From Paenibacillus glycanilyticus NBRC 16618 (GTDB lineage: Bacteria; Bacillota; Bacilli; Paenibacillales; Paenibacillaceae): DNA of 64,000 bases. The position numbers were made by a program, and so were the translations under genes. The notes under the pieces are model-generated. The model was not told the origin of the DNA, did not search any database, and saw nothing but the letters and a program-made list of their open reading frames with translations. Within the stretch, counting starts at the first letter, position 1, and each line of letters begins with the position of its first letter. The stretch spans positions 62,001 through 126,000 of the forward strand of contig NZ_BILY01000014.1 of assembly GCF_004000805.1 (NCBI RefSeq), given 5' to 3'. This document shows positions 43,109-52,241 of this stretch, piece by piece.

Positions 43109-45414
43109 TCTCCGCTCACCGCCTTGTCTAGGAATGAATCAAAAGATTGCGCGAGCAGCAGCTCCGAATCTATTGGAAGCTTAGTCACCCGAACGCCGAC
43201 TGCGTCATAGATGGCCGCGGCGATGGCCGGTGCCAGCGTAACGGATCCTACCTCGCCAATGCCGCGGGGACCGTAATTGTCCTCTTCCGGCAGCTCTTCA
43301 ATCGGCTGAACGTCAATGGTGCCTCGATGTTCCGCTATCGTTGGGACCAGGTACGTATCCAGGTTTTTCGTTAAATATTGTCCGCCGCTCATAACCGCGT
43401 CTTCCGTAAGGGCGAAGCCGATGGCCATGCTGCTGCCGCCTTCGATCTGCCCAAGAAAGCCTTGCGGGTTGATCACCGGCCCGGCTGCTACCGCATGGTA
43501 TTGATGCAGCACCCGGACTCGGCCGGTCAACTGATTTACCTCTACCTTTACGGCAACCGCGGAGTACGTATAGAGGAAATGGGCGCCTACCTTTTGCGTG
43601 TCGGAGGTAGGGAAATGAAATTGCGTTGAACTGGTAACCGGTTCCCAGCAAGCTGCCGCGAGTGCCGGATAGGTCATGAGACATTTCGGATTGTCAGGCT
43701 CGGGGCTGGCTTCGATCGCGTAAACGCCGCCTTCACCAAACCTCAGCCGGCTTGCGGGAAGCTGCAAGATATCCGCGGCTTTGCCGAGAACGGCGTCTTC
43801 GAACAGCGGCCGCAGATTTTGCAGCGACTTCCACATCATGCTTGTGGCGCGGGATGCGGTGGTTGATCCGCTCTCCGGCACGATATCCGTATCGCCGATA
43901 ACGATTCGGATATCCCCGGAGGCGAAGCCGAACTGCTCAATCAGCATTTGTTCCAGGGAAGCGATCAAGCCTTGCCCGAATTCCTCGTAGCCGAATACCG
44001 CTTCGATCTTGCCGTCCGCAGCCAGCGTTAATCGACCGCCGGCCGGATCGGGAATCCCGAAGCCTAATCCCGCTCCATGCATCGTAAATGCCGCTCCGAT
44101 TCCCGTACGGATCCACGGTTCGTCTTGCGCTGCCTTGGCCGCCGGATTGCTGCGCTCCTGCCAGAGCGGGCTGGAAGTCATCGCGGCAGAGACTTGTTTG
44201 GCGCCTTCCGTCAGGGCGATGGGCTGGTCAAACGGGCCGGGATCATCGCTTCTCCGCATATTCCGGAGCCGGAGCTCCCATGGATCCATGCCAAGCTTTT
44301 CCGCCAGCCGGTCGAACTGCCCTTCCAAGGCAAATATCGCCTGATTGCCGCCAAAGCCACGGAACTCGCCCGACATTCCGTTGTTCGTGTAGACCGAGAA
44401 GCCCTCCACGTCCAAATGCTCGTACCGGTAAGGACCAATGACATGCTCCACCGCGAAGTTAAGCACTTCCGCGCCAAGCGTGGCGTAAGGACCCGTGTCC
44501 GCGATAATTCGGACTTGGTGGGCAATCAGCCGGCCGCTGTCGTCTACGCCGGTCTTCATCGTAATTTTCATCGGATGCCGCTTGAGACCGGCCCGAACCG
44601 ATTCCCATCTGGAGTTATGGAGTTTTACCGGACGTTTGGTTATCCGGGCGAGCAGCGCTCCATAGGGCTGAACGTTAAGCTCGTCTTTTCCGCCGAAGGA
44701 ACCGCCGATTGGGCTGGATACGATCCGAATCTCGCTTTGCGGAATCGCTAGAATGCGCGCCAGCTGCATGCGGTCCATAAAGCCATGCTGGGTTGGCGAA
44801 TAAACGGTGAGCCGTCCGTCTTCTCCCGGGATAAACAAGCCGCCTTCCGTCTCCATGTACGTATGCATCTGGCGCGGCGTATAATAGGTTTCTTCTACGA
44901 CATGGGCGCAGCTGTCAAAGCCTGCAGCAATGTCGCCTCGCTGGAATCCGTTCCGGTGAAGCAGATTGCCTTGCGGGTGAAGCTGCGGAGCCTCGTCGGT
45001 AAGCGCGTATTCCGCATCCTCCACAATCGGCAGCGGTTCGTAATCGACCTCGATTAACCGAAGAGCATGTTCGGCAATCTCAAGGGTATCCGCCGCTACG
45101 GCCGCAACCGCGTCTCCGACATACCGCACTCGGTCCTCGCATAGAACAGGCTGATCGGGATGAGCGATTCCGAACCGGTTAAGACCCGGTACGTCTTTAT
45201 GGGTAATGACGGCATGCACGCCATCCAATGCCGCAGCATGCTCGGTTCGAATAGCCGTAATCCGCGCATGCGCATGAGGACTTCTCAGTACACGGCCAAT
45301 CAACATATCCGGCGCTGTCATATCGGTCAGATAAGCCAGCTTGCCGGTTACTTTATCGGGTCCGTCGGGACGAACACGCCAGCGAGCCCCGCTTCCTTTT
45401 TTGTTCAAGAGCAT
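43105..45414 (-). CDS. pucD: Xanthine dehydrogenase molybdenum-binding subunit
   Basis: A 769-residue large subunit of the xanthine oxidase family. It has GSFGGKDE for molybdopterin binding (about 233-240) and the catalytic Glu in RGIGEVGSVTLAPAI near the C-terminus. It hydroxylates hypoxanthine and xanthine to urate with the PucC (FAD) and PucE (Fe-S) subunits. It is 33 bases after pucC. The cofactor is loaded by PucA/PucB-type factors encoded upstream. Confidence 0.95.
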   Translation of the reverse strand: MLLNKKGSGARWRVRPDGPDKVTGKLAYLTDMTAPDMLIGRVLRSPHAHARITAIRTEHAAALDGVHAVITHKDVPGLNRFGIAHPDQPVLCEDRVRYVGDAVAAVAADTLEIAEHALRLIEVDYEPLPIVEDAEYALTDEAPQLHPQGNLLHRNGFQRGDIAAGFDSCAHVVEETYYTPRQMHTYMETEGGLFIPGEDGRLTVYSPTQHGFMDRMQLARILAIPQSEIRIVSSPIGGSFGGKDELNVQPYGALLARITKRPVKLHNSRWESVRAGLKRHPMKITMKTGVDDSGRLIAHQVRIIADTGPYATLGAEVLNFAVEHVIGPYRYEHLDVEGFSVYTNNGMSGEFRGFGGNQAIFALEGQFDRLAEKLGMDPWELRLRNMRRSDDPGPFDQPIALTEGAKQVSAAMTSSPLWQERSNPAAKAAQDEPWIRTGIGAAFTMHGAGLGFGIPDPAGGRLTLAADGKIEAVFGYEEFGQGLIASLEQMLIEQFGFASGDIRIVIGDTDIVPESGSTTASRATSMMWKSLQNLRPLFEDAVLGKAADILQLPASRLRFGEGGVYAIEASPEPDNPKCLMTYPALAAACWEPVTSSTQFHFPTSDTQKVGAHFLYTYSAVAVKVEVNQLTGRVRVLHQYHAVAAGPVINPQGFLGQIEGGSSMAIGFALTEDAVMSGGQYLTKNLDTYLVPTIAEHRGTIDVQPIEELPEEDNYGPRGIGEVGSVTLAPAIAAAIYDAVGVRVTKLPIDSELLLAQSFDSFLDKAVSGE

Positions 45415-45447
45415 AGTTGACCACCCGTCCTCTCTTTAACAGCTGCA

Positions 45448-46341
45448 TTACTTTGCCGCTTTCCACAATTCCGAAGCAATCAGATTCGCCGCTGCTTTCT
45501 TCCGGTAACTGACCGGGACAAAAGCATCTCCTTTCGGCTCGTAATGCTCGAGAATCATGGAATAAACCTCCGTAATGGTCTTCTTATCGGCCGGCTTCCC
45601 GGTCAAAAATTGTTCCACCGTCTCCAGACGATGCGGGATGGTCTGCCCGCCGCCAAGCGCGAGCCGCACATCGCCCAGCCGGTTGTCCGAATCGAGCTGT
45701 ATGCTGAATGCGGCGGTTACGACGGAAGGGGTAAAAGCATCTCTTCTGCCGACTTTATGGTAAGCGACGAATCGCTTCGTATTCGAATTCAAGGTTGGCG
45801 GTGTCAGCGCAACCGAGAGAAGCAGACGTTCTTTCCAGACCGGATGCACCGCCGCGGTAGACAGCCATTCGGATAAAGACTCCTCAAGCCCGCTTGAGCC
45901 ATCGTGCCAATGCAGCACCGGATCATAAACGAGCAAGGCCGGTATCGAGTCGCCCACAATCGACAGTACATTGCCGCCGATCGTTGCCAGATTGCGGATA
46001 GACGGTGCGGCGATGCTGCGCGCTGCTTCCGTCAGAAGCGGGAAACTCGCATTTACAAGCGGGCTGGTTCGTATTTCCGATAGTGTCGTCATGGCTCCGA
46101 AGCAGACTGTTCCGATCTCGCTGTCCGTCCGAGGTCCATGCAGTTCTTGAATTGCCCCGATGTCGATCAGATGGTTCGGCATGGCCGCCAGCCCCGATTC
46201 CCATTGCGTGCGCAGCAGCGTGCCTCCTGCGGTGAACACGCCCTCAGCTCCAAGCGTTGCCTTAAGCTGCCAAGCTTCCTCGGCGGTTGCCGGATGCCAG
46301 ACGAAAGGTGCTTCCGCCACTCCTTGTGCATTTGCAGCCAT
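45448..46341 (-). CDS. pucC: Xanthine dehydrogenase FAD-binding subunit
   Basis: A 297-residue FAD-binding subunit of the CO dehydrogenase M family. The FAD motif is SIRNLATIGGNVLS (about 118-131). It accepts electrons from PucE and reduces NAD+. It begins 17 bases after the permease gene nupQ, on the same strand. Confidence 0.93.
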   Translation of the reverse strand: MAANAQGVAEAPFVWHPATAEEAWQLKATLGAEGVFTAGGTLLRTQWESGLAAMPNHLIDIGAIQELHGPRTDSEIGTVCFGAMTTLSEIRTSPLVNASFPLLTEAARSIAAPSIRNLATIGGNVLSIVGDSIPALLVYDPVLHWHDGSSGLEESLSEWLSTAAVHPVWKERLLLSVALTPPTLNSNTKRFVAYHKVGRRDAFTPSVVTAAFSIQLDSDNRLGDVRLALGGGQTIPHRLETVEQFLTGKPADKKTITEVYSMILEHYEPKGDAFVPVSYRKKAAANLIASELWKAAK

Positions 46342-46358
46342 AACGCCATCCCCTTCCG

Positions 46359-47288
46359 TTAAAATCTTTGTTCGCGAATATACGGTGTACCCAGCGACTC
46401 CGGCGAGCCCGAAGGCTTATTGCGGTTGCGCCAGCCAAGGAACATCAGAACCAGAATCGTTACAATGTAAGGAATCATCTTCAGGAAATAGGATGGAATC
46501 TCGCTTCCGATCAGTTGAATGCGGAAGCCGATGGTGTCCAGCGCGCCGAAGAAGTAAGCGCAGAACAGAGCGCGGACCGGATTCCATCTTGCGAAAATAA
46601 TGAGAGCCACGGCGATCCAGCCTCTGCCTGCCGTCATGCCTTCAATCCAGGTTGGCGAATACACCATCAGCAGATCCGCGCCGGCAAGACCGATCAGCAT
46701 GGAGCCAATGATGATATAACCGTAACGGAATGTTTGTACCCGGATCCCCATTACGTCGGCCGTTGGCGGATTATCGCCAATCGCTCTTAGATGTAGGCCC
46801 CATGAGGTACGGTGAATGTATAAGTGCAAGACGATAACGAGAATAAAGCTGAGCCAGGTTAAAATATCGAGATGAGCGAATATTCCGCCAATTACGGGTA
46901 CATCTTTAAGCCAATTCAGGTTTACCTTCGGAACCGCGCCCGCTACCGGCTGTCCGGTAATGCTTTTGCCAAGATAAGCGCTAAGCCCGGTTCCGAATAA
47001 CGTTAAAGCCAGGCCGCTGACAATCTGATTGGCCCGAAGCGTCACGCACATAAAGGCATGGACGATGCCCAGCACCGCGCTTATCGCGCAGGCGGCCAGC
47101 AGGGTTAAGGCCAGGCTGCCGGTATGCAGGTATGTCATACAGGCTATGACGGCCCCCATCAGCATTAGACCTTCCGCGCCGAGCTGGATAATGCCTGACC
47201 GTTCGATCAGGATGCCTCCAAGCGTGGCGAATAAGAGAGGCGTGCCGGAAGAGATGGCTGCTACAATGATTTGAACGAATATATCCAT
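46359..47288 (-). CDS. nupQ: Nucleoside ABC transporter permease (NupQ-like)
   Basis: A 309-residue membrane protein with about eight helices, of the branched-chain-amino-acid/BMP transporter permease family. It starts with FATLGGILIERSGIIQLGAEG, the conserved motif of the second permease. Partner of the permease immediately upstream and of the ATPase and BMP protein. It moves nucleosides into the cytoplasm. Confidence 0.9.
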   Translation of the reverse strand: MDIFVQIIVAAISSGTPLLFATLGGILIERSGIIQLGAEGLMLMGAVIACMTYLHTGSLALTLLAACAISAVLGIVHAFMCVTLRANQIVSGLALTLFGTGLSAYLGKSITGQPVAGAVPKVNLNWLKDVPVIGGIFAHLDILTWLSFILVIVLHLYIHRTSWGLHLRAIGDNPPTADVMGIRVQTFRYGYIIIGSMLIGLAGADLLMVYSPTWIEGMTAGRGWIAVALIIFARWNPVRALFCAYFFGALDTIGFRIQLIGSEIPSYFLKMIPYIVTILVLMFLGWRNRNKPSGSPESLGTPYIREQRF

Positions 47289-47304
47289 GGTCTACACATC
47301 CCTT

Positions 47305-48426
47305 CTACGCGTTTCTCCGGATACGGAATTTGCTGGCCATGCTGCCTGCAATGAGGAAGAACAGGATCGCCCCTTGGATCATGGACGAGATGGAGGACGG
47401 AAGGCCAATCGTTTGAACGCTGAAGCCGCCCACGATAAGTCCGCCGAACAGGAACGATGAAACGACAAGACCGAGAGGATTCAGCTTCGCAAGCCAAGCC
47501 ACGATAATCGCCGTATACCCGTAGCCCGGTGATATTCCGTACATGAGACGGTGAGTGACGCCCGATACTTCCGCCATTCCGGCGAGCCCGGCCATTCCGC
47601 CGCTAATCAGCATTACGAGCAGAATATGACGGCTGATCTTGATGCCGGCGTTTTTCGCCGCTTCCGGGTTCGCGCCAATCAAGCGAAGCTCGTAACCCCA
47701 GCGGGTATATTTCATCAGGAAGGCGTACAGAAGAACAGCAACAATGGCAAACACGAGACCCAGATGCAGCCTTGTATCCCCAAGCACCGGAAGCGACTGC
47801 GCATCCGTGAATACCGGAGTACCCGGGAAATTAAAGCCTTTCGGATCCTTCCAGGGACCAAAGACGAAGTAATTCAAGGCCAGTAAGGCCACATAGTTAA
47901 GCATGAGAGACGTAATCAGCTCGTTTACCTGGAAATACGTCCTTGGAATTGCAGTCAACAATCCCCAAATCCCGCCGCCTAGTATACTGAACACGACCAT
48001 CGCGGGAATCACGAGGTATACGGGCATATTCGAAAAATAGACCGTTACCGCCGTCGCCGCCATCGCTCCGGCGAGAAACTGCCCCTCCGCCCCGATATTC
48101 CAGACCGAGATGCGGTAAGCAATCGCAACCCCGATACCGCATAGGAGAAGCGGGATGGACTTCACAAGCGTTTCCGTTATGCCGAATGAGGTTCCGAACG
48201 CCCCGGTAATCATTTTCGAATAAACCGTAATCGGATTCATGCCGTTAGCTGCGATAAAGATACCGCAGAAGACTAGAGCAAGCAGGATAGAGACGATGGT
48301 CATCCACCACGGGCTTTCTTTTCTGGACGGATCCAGCTCGATTCGAAGAGACAGCAGCTTGCTGCGGCGTGTTGGTGTATCCGGTTGTTCAATAGCTAAA
48401 GCGCTTTGTACAGGCTGCTTGCTCAT
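47305..48426 (-). CDS. nupP: Nucleoside ABC transporter permease (NupP-like)
   Basis: A 373-residue membrane protein of the same family, with a longer N-terminal cytoplasmic segment, the FRISV-type (AYRISVWNIGAEGQFLAGA) signature and about ten helices. Its ATG overlaps the ATPase stop (ATGA). Confidence 0.9.
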   Translation of the reverse strand: MSKQPVQSALAIEQPDTPTRRSKLLSLRIELDPSRKESPWWMTIVSILLALVFCGIFIAANGMNPITVYSKMITGAFGTSFGITETLVKSIPLLLCGIGVAIAYRISVWNIGAEGQFLAGAMAATAVTVYFSNMPVYLVIPAMVVFSILGGGIWGLLTAIPRTYFQVNELITSLMLNYVALLALNYFVFGPWKDPKGFNFPGTPVFTDAQSLPVLGDTRLHLGLVFAIVAVLLYAFLMKYTRWGYELRLIGANPEAAKNAGIKISRHILLVMLISGGMAGLAGMAEVSGVTHRLMYGISPGYGYTAIIVAWLAKLNPLGLVVSSFLFGGLIVGGFSVQTIGLPSSISSMIQGAILFFLIAGSMASKFRIRRNA

Positions 48427-49970
48427 ACGACCTTCTCCTCCTCCGTGTCATCCGTTTCCCGAACGCCGGCCATGTATAAGCCGATCTGTTCGCGGGTCGC
48501 TTCCCCTCGCGCCAATTCCCCGACCATTCGGCCGTTATAGATTACTAATATGCGGTCGGAGAGCTGCATAACCTCATCGAGATCTTCCGAAATAAGAAGG
48601 ATGCTTTTGCCTTGTCCGCGCATCTCCGTAAGTAACCGGTGTACGCCTTCCGTTGCTCCGACATCCAGCCCTTGCGTAGGGTGAACGGCCACCATAAAGA
48701 GCGGATCCTGCTCAACTTCCCTGGCAAAAAGCAGCTTCTGCTGATTGCCGCCGGATAGCTGTCTTACAGGCGCATCCAGTCCCGGAGTTTTGACATCGAA
48801 CTGCTCTACCAGCGACTGCGACCAGCTTCGGTTCGCCCGCGAGCGAAGGAAGCCGAAGCGGGAGCGATCGCTTGTGCGGTAGGATTTGAACAGCAGGTTG
48901 TCGACAATGCCCAGGCTGCCGGCAAGACCGCTCTTCATTCGGTTCTCCGGCACATGGGCGATACGGGCTTCGATCGCTCCGCGAACCGAAGCGTTCTTCA
49001 GCGGGCTGCCGTTAAAGGTAATGCTGCCTTTGCGCCATGCCCGAAGTCCCGTTAACACCTCCGCCAGCTCCTTCTGGCCGTTGCCCGCTACGCCCGCAAC
49101 CCCAACGATCTCGCCTTCATGCACCTGGAATTCCATCTGGTTCAAAGCCTTTCTTCCATGATCGGCATATACATCAAGCTGATCAACGATCAGGAGCGGC
49201 TTGCCTTTCGGACGGCTGGCAAGCGGCTTTTGAACGGTCAGCTCCTTGCCAACCATTAACCTCGCAAGCTCGCGTTCGTTCGTCTCGGTTTTCATCATCG
49301 TATGAGTGAGTTTGCCTTTCCTCATAATCGATATGCTGTCGGAGATCGCCATAACTTCCTTTAATTTATGAGTCGTAATCATGACGGTCTTGCCTTCCGC
49401 CTTCATCTGCGCAAGCGTGACGAACAGCTGCTCCGCTTCGCCTGGCGTAAGAACCGACGTTGGTTCGTCCAGAATAATAAGATCGGCGCCGCGATACAGC
49501 GTCTTGACGATCTCCACCCGCTGCTGCTCGCCTACGGACAGCTGCCAGATCGGGCGGTCCACCGGGAAGGTTAGCCCGAATTTGACCGCTATCGCCTCAA
49601 TCTCCTCCTGCTTCTTCTTCATCCAGCCCGGGCCGCGCCAGAAGGAGGATTTCTCGCCTAAAATAATGTTCTCGGCAGCCGTTAAGGTCTGAACGAGACG
49701 AAAGTTTTGAAACACCATCCCGATGCCAAGCTTCATGGCATCCTTGGGCGAGCGGATTTTTACTTTTTCGCCTTGGATATAGATCTCGCCGCTAGTTGGA
49801 CGATAGACGCCGGACAGCATGCACATCATCGTGCTTTTGCCGGCTCCGTTTTCTCCTAGCAAGGCGTGAATCTCTCCTGCCTTCGCCTTGAAATCGACCT
49901 GATCATTCGCGACAACGGAGCCGAACTGCTTGACGATACGCTGCATTTCTACGGAGTAGGTTTCGAGCAT
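48423..49970 (-). CDS. nupO: Nucleoside ABC transporter ATPase (NupO-like)
   Basis: A 515-residue double ABC ATPase of the sugar/nucleoside importer class. The first half has Walker A GENGAGKST, signature LSVGEQQRVEI and Walker B LIILDEPTS. The second half has a degenerate Walker A (GVAGNGQKEL) with a signature LSGGNQQKLL and no standard Walker B Glu (LFMVAVHPTQ). This asymmetry is normal for the family. GGAGG precedes the ATG. It lies after three tandem hairpin repeats that separate it from the binding protein gene. Confidence 0.92.
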   Translation of the reverse strand: MLETYSVEMQRIVKQFGSVVANDQVDFKAKAGEIHALLGENGAGKSTMMCMLSGVYRPTSGEIYIQGEKVKIRSPKDAMKLGIGMVFQNFRLVQTLTAAENIILGEKSSFWRGPGWMKKKQEEIEAIAVKFGLTFPVDRPIWQLSVGEQQRVEIVKTLYRGADLIILDEPTSVLTPGEAEQLFVTLAQMKAEGKTVMITTHKLKEVMAISDSISIMRKGKLTHTMMKTETNERELARLMVGKELTVQKPLASRPKGKPLLIVDQLDVYADHGRKALNQMEFQVHEGEIVGVAGVAGNGQKELAEVLTGLRAWRKGSITFNGSPLKNASVRGAIEARIAHVPENRMKSGLAGSLGIVDNLLFKSYRTSDRSRFGFLRSRANRSWSQSLVEQFDVKTPGLDAPVRQLSGGNQQKLLFAREVEQDPLFMVAVHPTQGLDVGATEGVHRLLTEMRGQGKSILLISEDLDEVMQLSDRILVIYNGRMVGELARGEATREQIGLYMAGVRETDDTEEEKVV

Positions 49971-49981
49971 TCCGCTTCCTC

Positions 49982-50172
49982 CTTAAAAGAATTGTCACAC
50001 AAGTGGGCCTTTTTTCCGGCCTCTTGTGATGATTCTTGCTTCGTAAGCATTCGCTTAAAAGAATTGTCACACAAGTGCGCTACTTTCTAGCCACTTGTGA
50101 TGATTCTTGCTTCGTAAGCATTCGCTTAAAGAATTGTCACACAAGTGCGCTGCTTTCTAGCCTCTTGTGATA
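49982..50172. repeat. Three tandem 72-base hairpin repeats between the BMP and ATPase genes
   Basis: Units begin at 49982, 50054 and 50125 (periods 72 and 71; the third stops at about 50172). Each holds a hairpin: CACAAGTG / CACTTGTG in unit 2; CACAAG / CTTGTG with an inner GGCC / GGCC in unit 1; and CACAAG / CTTGTG with inner GCT / AGC in unit 3. The inner bases differ yet pairing is kept. A second small palindrome, GCTTCGTAAGC, links the units. Confidence 0.9.
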
Positions 50173-50198
50173 ATTTAGGATGAGATGGAGGCCAATAA

Positions 50199-50232
50199 AT
50201 CAACAAATCCCTTTAGCAAGGGATTTGTTGAT
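50199..50232 (-). terminator. Strong hairpin after the BMP gene (attenuator or partial terminator)
   Basis: A perfect 15-base stem, ATCAACAAATCCCTT / AAGGGATTTGTTGAT, with a TAGC loop lies 25 bases after the BMP stop. On the minus strand the T run after it is short. It probably slows or partly stops transcription before the ATPase gene, giving more binding protein than membrane parts. Confidence 0.75.
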
Positions 50233-50255
50233 CGGCCGTTTTGGCTGGCTGAAGG

Positions 50256-51413
50256 CTATTGAGGAATGGTTCCTTCCACGCCTTTGACGAACCAGTTCAT
50301 CTCCAGAATTTGCTCCAGGCTCATCGTTTGGCCCGCTTCCTGCTTAGCTGCGCCGGATGCATCGGTGATCGGACCGCTGAATACGTCCAGCTCGCCGCTG
50401 ATGATTTTCGCTTTTGCATCCTCTACCAGCTTCTTCACATCGTCAGGAATGCTAGGTCCAAGCGGAGCGAGGCCAACCATGCCGTCCACCATATCGCCGG
50501 AGAATTGCTCGCTCTTCCAGGTTCCGTCGATCACGGATTGCACGACCTTCGTATAATAAGGGCCCCAGTTCCAAGTCGGGTTCGTTAAGTAAGCATCCGG
50601 TGCGTAACGGGTCATGTCGGAGTCGTTGCCGCCTGCCAGCGCGCCGCGTTCGGCAGCTGCCTGCAGGGTTGCCGGGGAATCCTGATAAGCAAGCAGGACG
50701 TCCGCGCCTTTATCCAGCAAGCTGATCGCCGCTTGGCGCTCTGCGGTCGGATCGTACCAGGTGTTGCTCCATACGACGTCTACTTTCGCGTCCGGATTGA
50801 CGCTTTGAATGCCAAGCGCAAAGGCATTGATGTTATAAATAACTTCGGGAATCGGGAATGCGCCGACGTAACCGATGACATTCGACTTCGTCATTTTCCC
50901 TGCCGCTATACCTGTCAGGTAGCTGGCTTCATAGTTTTTGCCGAAGTAGGTGCTCATGTTGTCCGCCGTTTTGTAGCCGGCCGTATGCATGAACTTTACG
51001 TTCGGGAACTTCTTCGCCACATTTAGCGTCGGATCCATGTAACCAAAGCTTGTCGTGAAAATAATGTCGTGGTTTTGAGCCAGTTCCGTAATAACGCGTT
51101 CCGCGTCCGCGCTTTCCGGTACGTTTTCTACCGTGTCAGCTTTAATGCCAAGCTTCTCTTCCATGTACTTCCTGCCGTTATCATGCTCAAAGGTCCAACC
51201 GCCGTCTCCGGGAGGTCCGATGTAAACGAAAGCGACCCGCGGCAGCTTCTTGCCGCTATCTGTTGCCGACGGCTCTGTAGATGTCTGTGTATTGCCGCCG
51301 CTTGCCGTTTCGTTTGTTTTGTTATTGCTGTTACTGGAACAAGCAGATAAAATAACGACCATAAATACGAGCAATGCCAACCCCACTGTACGTGCTTTTG
51401 CAAAATGTTTCAT
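50256..51413 (-). CDS. nupN: BMP family nucleoside-binding lipoprotein (NupN-like)
   Basis: A 385-residue substrate-binding protein of the Bmp/PnrA family. A lipoprotein signal ends at LSAC (Cys about residue 22). The RVAFVYIGPPGDGGWTFEHD motif is the purine-nucleoside-binding strand of the family. It binds nucleosides outside the cell and passes them to the ABC permeases. The ATG at 51413 follows GGGGAGG; the frame is open further upstream, but that part lies across the promoter. Confidence 0.92.
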   Translation of the reverse strand: MKHFAKARTVGLALLVFMVVILSACSSNSNNKTNETASGGNTQTSTEPSATDSGKKLPRVAFVYIGPPGDGGWTFEHDNGRKYMEEKLGIKADTVENVPESADAERVITELAQNHDIIFTTSFGYMDPTLNVAKKFPNVKFMHTAGYKTADNMSTYFGKNYEASYLTGIAAGKMTKSNVIGYVGAFPIPEVIYNINAFALGIQSVNPDAKVDVVWSNTWYDPTAERQAAISLLDKGADVLLAYQDSPATLQAAAERGALAGGNDSDMTRYAPDAYLTNPTWNWGPYYTKVVQSVIDGTWKSEQFSGDMVDGMVGLAPLGPSIPDDVKKLVEDAKAKIISGELDVFSGPITDASGAAKQEAGQTMSLEQILEMNWFVKGVEGTIPQ

Positions 51414-51467
51414 ATGGTTCCTCCCCAACTCTCTATCATCATCATGACCAACGGATGATGTAGTCTC

Positions 51468-51496
51468 AATATACTTCCGCGTAACCAACACGTCAA
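51468..51496 (-). promoter_or_regulatory. Promoter of the nucleoside importer genes
   Basis: TTGACG (51496-51491) and TATATT (51473-51468) on the minus strand are exactly 17 bases apart. The spacer carries TTGGTTA, the core of the PucR box, with other positions not matching. Further upstream GTGCATGATGCAC (51546-51558) is an inverted repeat with a one-base centre. Confidence 0.65.
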
Positions 51497-51593
51497 TATA
51501 TCTAACATGAGATTGGAAAGACAGATAAAATAACAAAAACTCATTGTGCATGATGCACGTCTGATGACATCCATGTAACAAAAGATCACATTT

Positions 51594-52241
51594 TTATCTC
51601 CGGCCTCGGATTTGGCGATATCGCCTAACTGCCTGCCCAAGACTGTCCTCATCATCTACATCAAGCAGCAATTCAGCAGCCTCTTCGCCGAATTCAATAA
51701 TTTCTCCGGTATAATCCGGAGATGCAAACAGCTTGCGCGCTCCCATATCCCCTTTCAATCCCCGAAGCGCCTTATACATGGTATAACGGATAACGGCAGG
51801 AGGCATAACGACTCCCCGCATAGAGGATGCGGCAAAATCCAGGACCGGATTTTCCTCCATAACAACAAGAAGACGCCGCACCATGGCAGCCGTGACAAAA
51901 GGTTGGTCGCCAAGCCCAATGACGACAGCATCGGGAAGCGGCAGGCTGGATAGCGCGGCGTCTACACCGGCACGAATGGAATAAGACATGCCGAGACTTG
52001 CTTCTTCGCAGACGACGATATTTAATTGAGATGCGTATAGCGAGCTTTCCCTAATATCCTGCAGCCATGTTAACGGATCATCCGGACGGACCACAAGGTG
52101 TATCCGTCCGATTCCGCTAGCCAAGAGAGCACGAAGCGCCAGACTGCCGAGCGCTACGCCCGGCGAAAGCTCGAGCGGCAGCTTCGGCTTGCCCATTCGG
52201 CTGCTCTGTCCTGCCGCCAAATATATTGCGGATAGGTTCAT
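51594..52241 (-). CDS. pucB: Molybdenum cofactor nucleotidyltransferase (PucB)
   Basis: A 215-residue MobA/MocA-like nucleotidyltransferase. It starts AIYLAAGQSSRMGKPKLPL, the nucleotide-binding loop, and has VVIGLGDQPFV for metal binding. It adds CMP or GMP to the molybdopterin cofactor for xanthine dehydrogenase. Its GGAGG and ATG lie inside the 3' end of pucA, giving a 125-base out-of-frame overlap. Confidence 0.9.
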   Translation of the reverse strand: MNLSAIYLAAGQSSRMGKPKLPLELSPGVALGSLALRALLASGIGRIHLVVRPDDPLTWLQDIRESSLYASQLNIVVCEEASLGMSYSIRAGVDAALSSLPLPDAVVIGLGDQPFVTAAMVRRLLVVMEENPVLDFAASSMRGVVMPPAVIRYTMYKALRGLKGDMGARKLFASPDYTGEIIEFGEEAAELLLDVDDEDSLGQAVRRYRQIRGRR

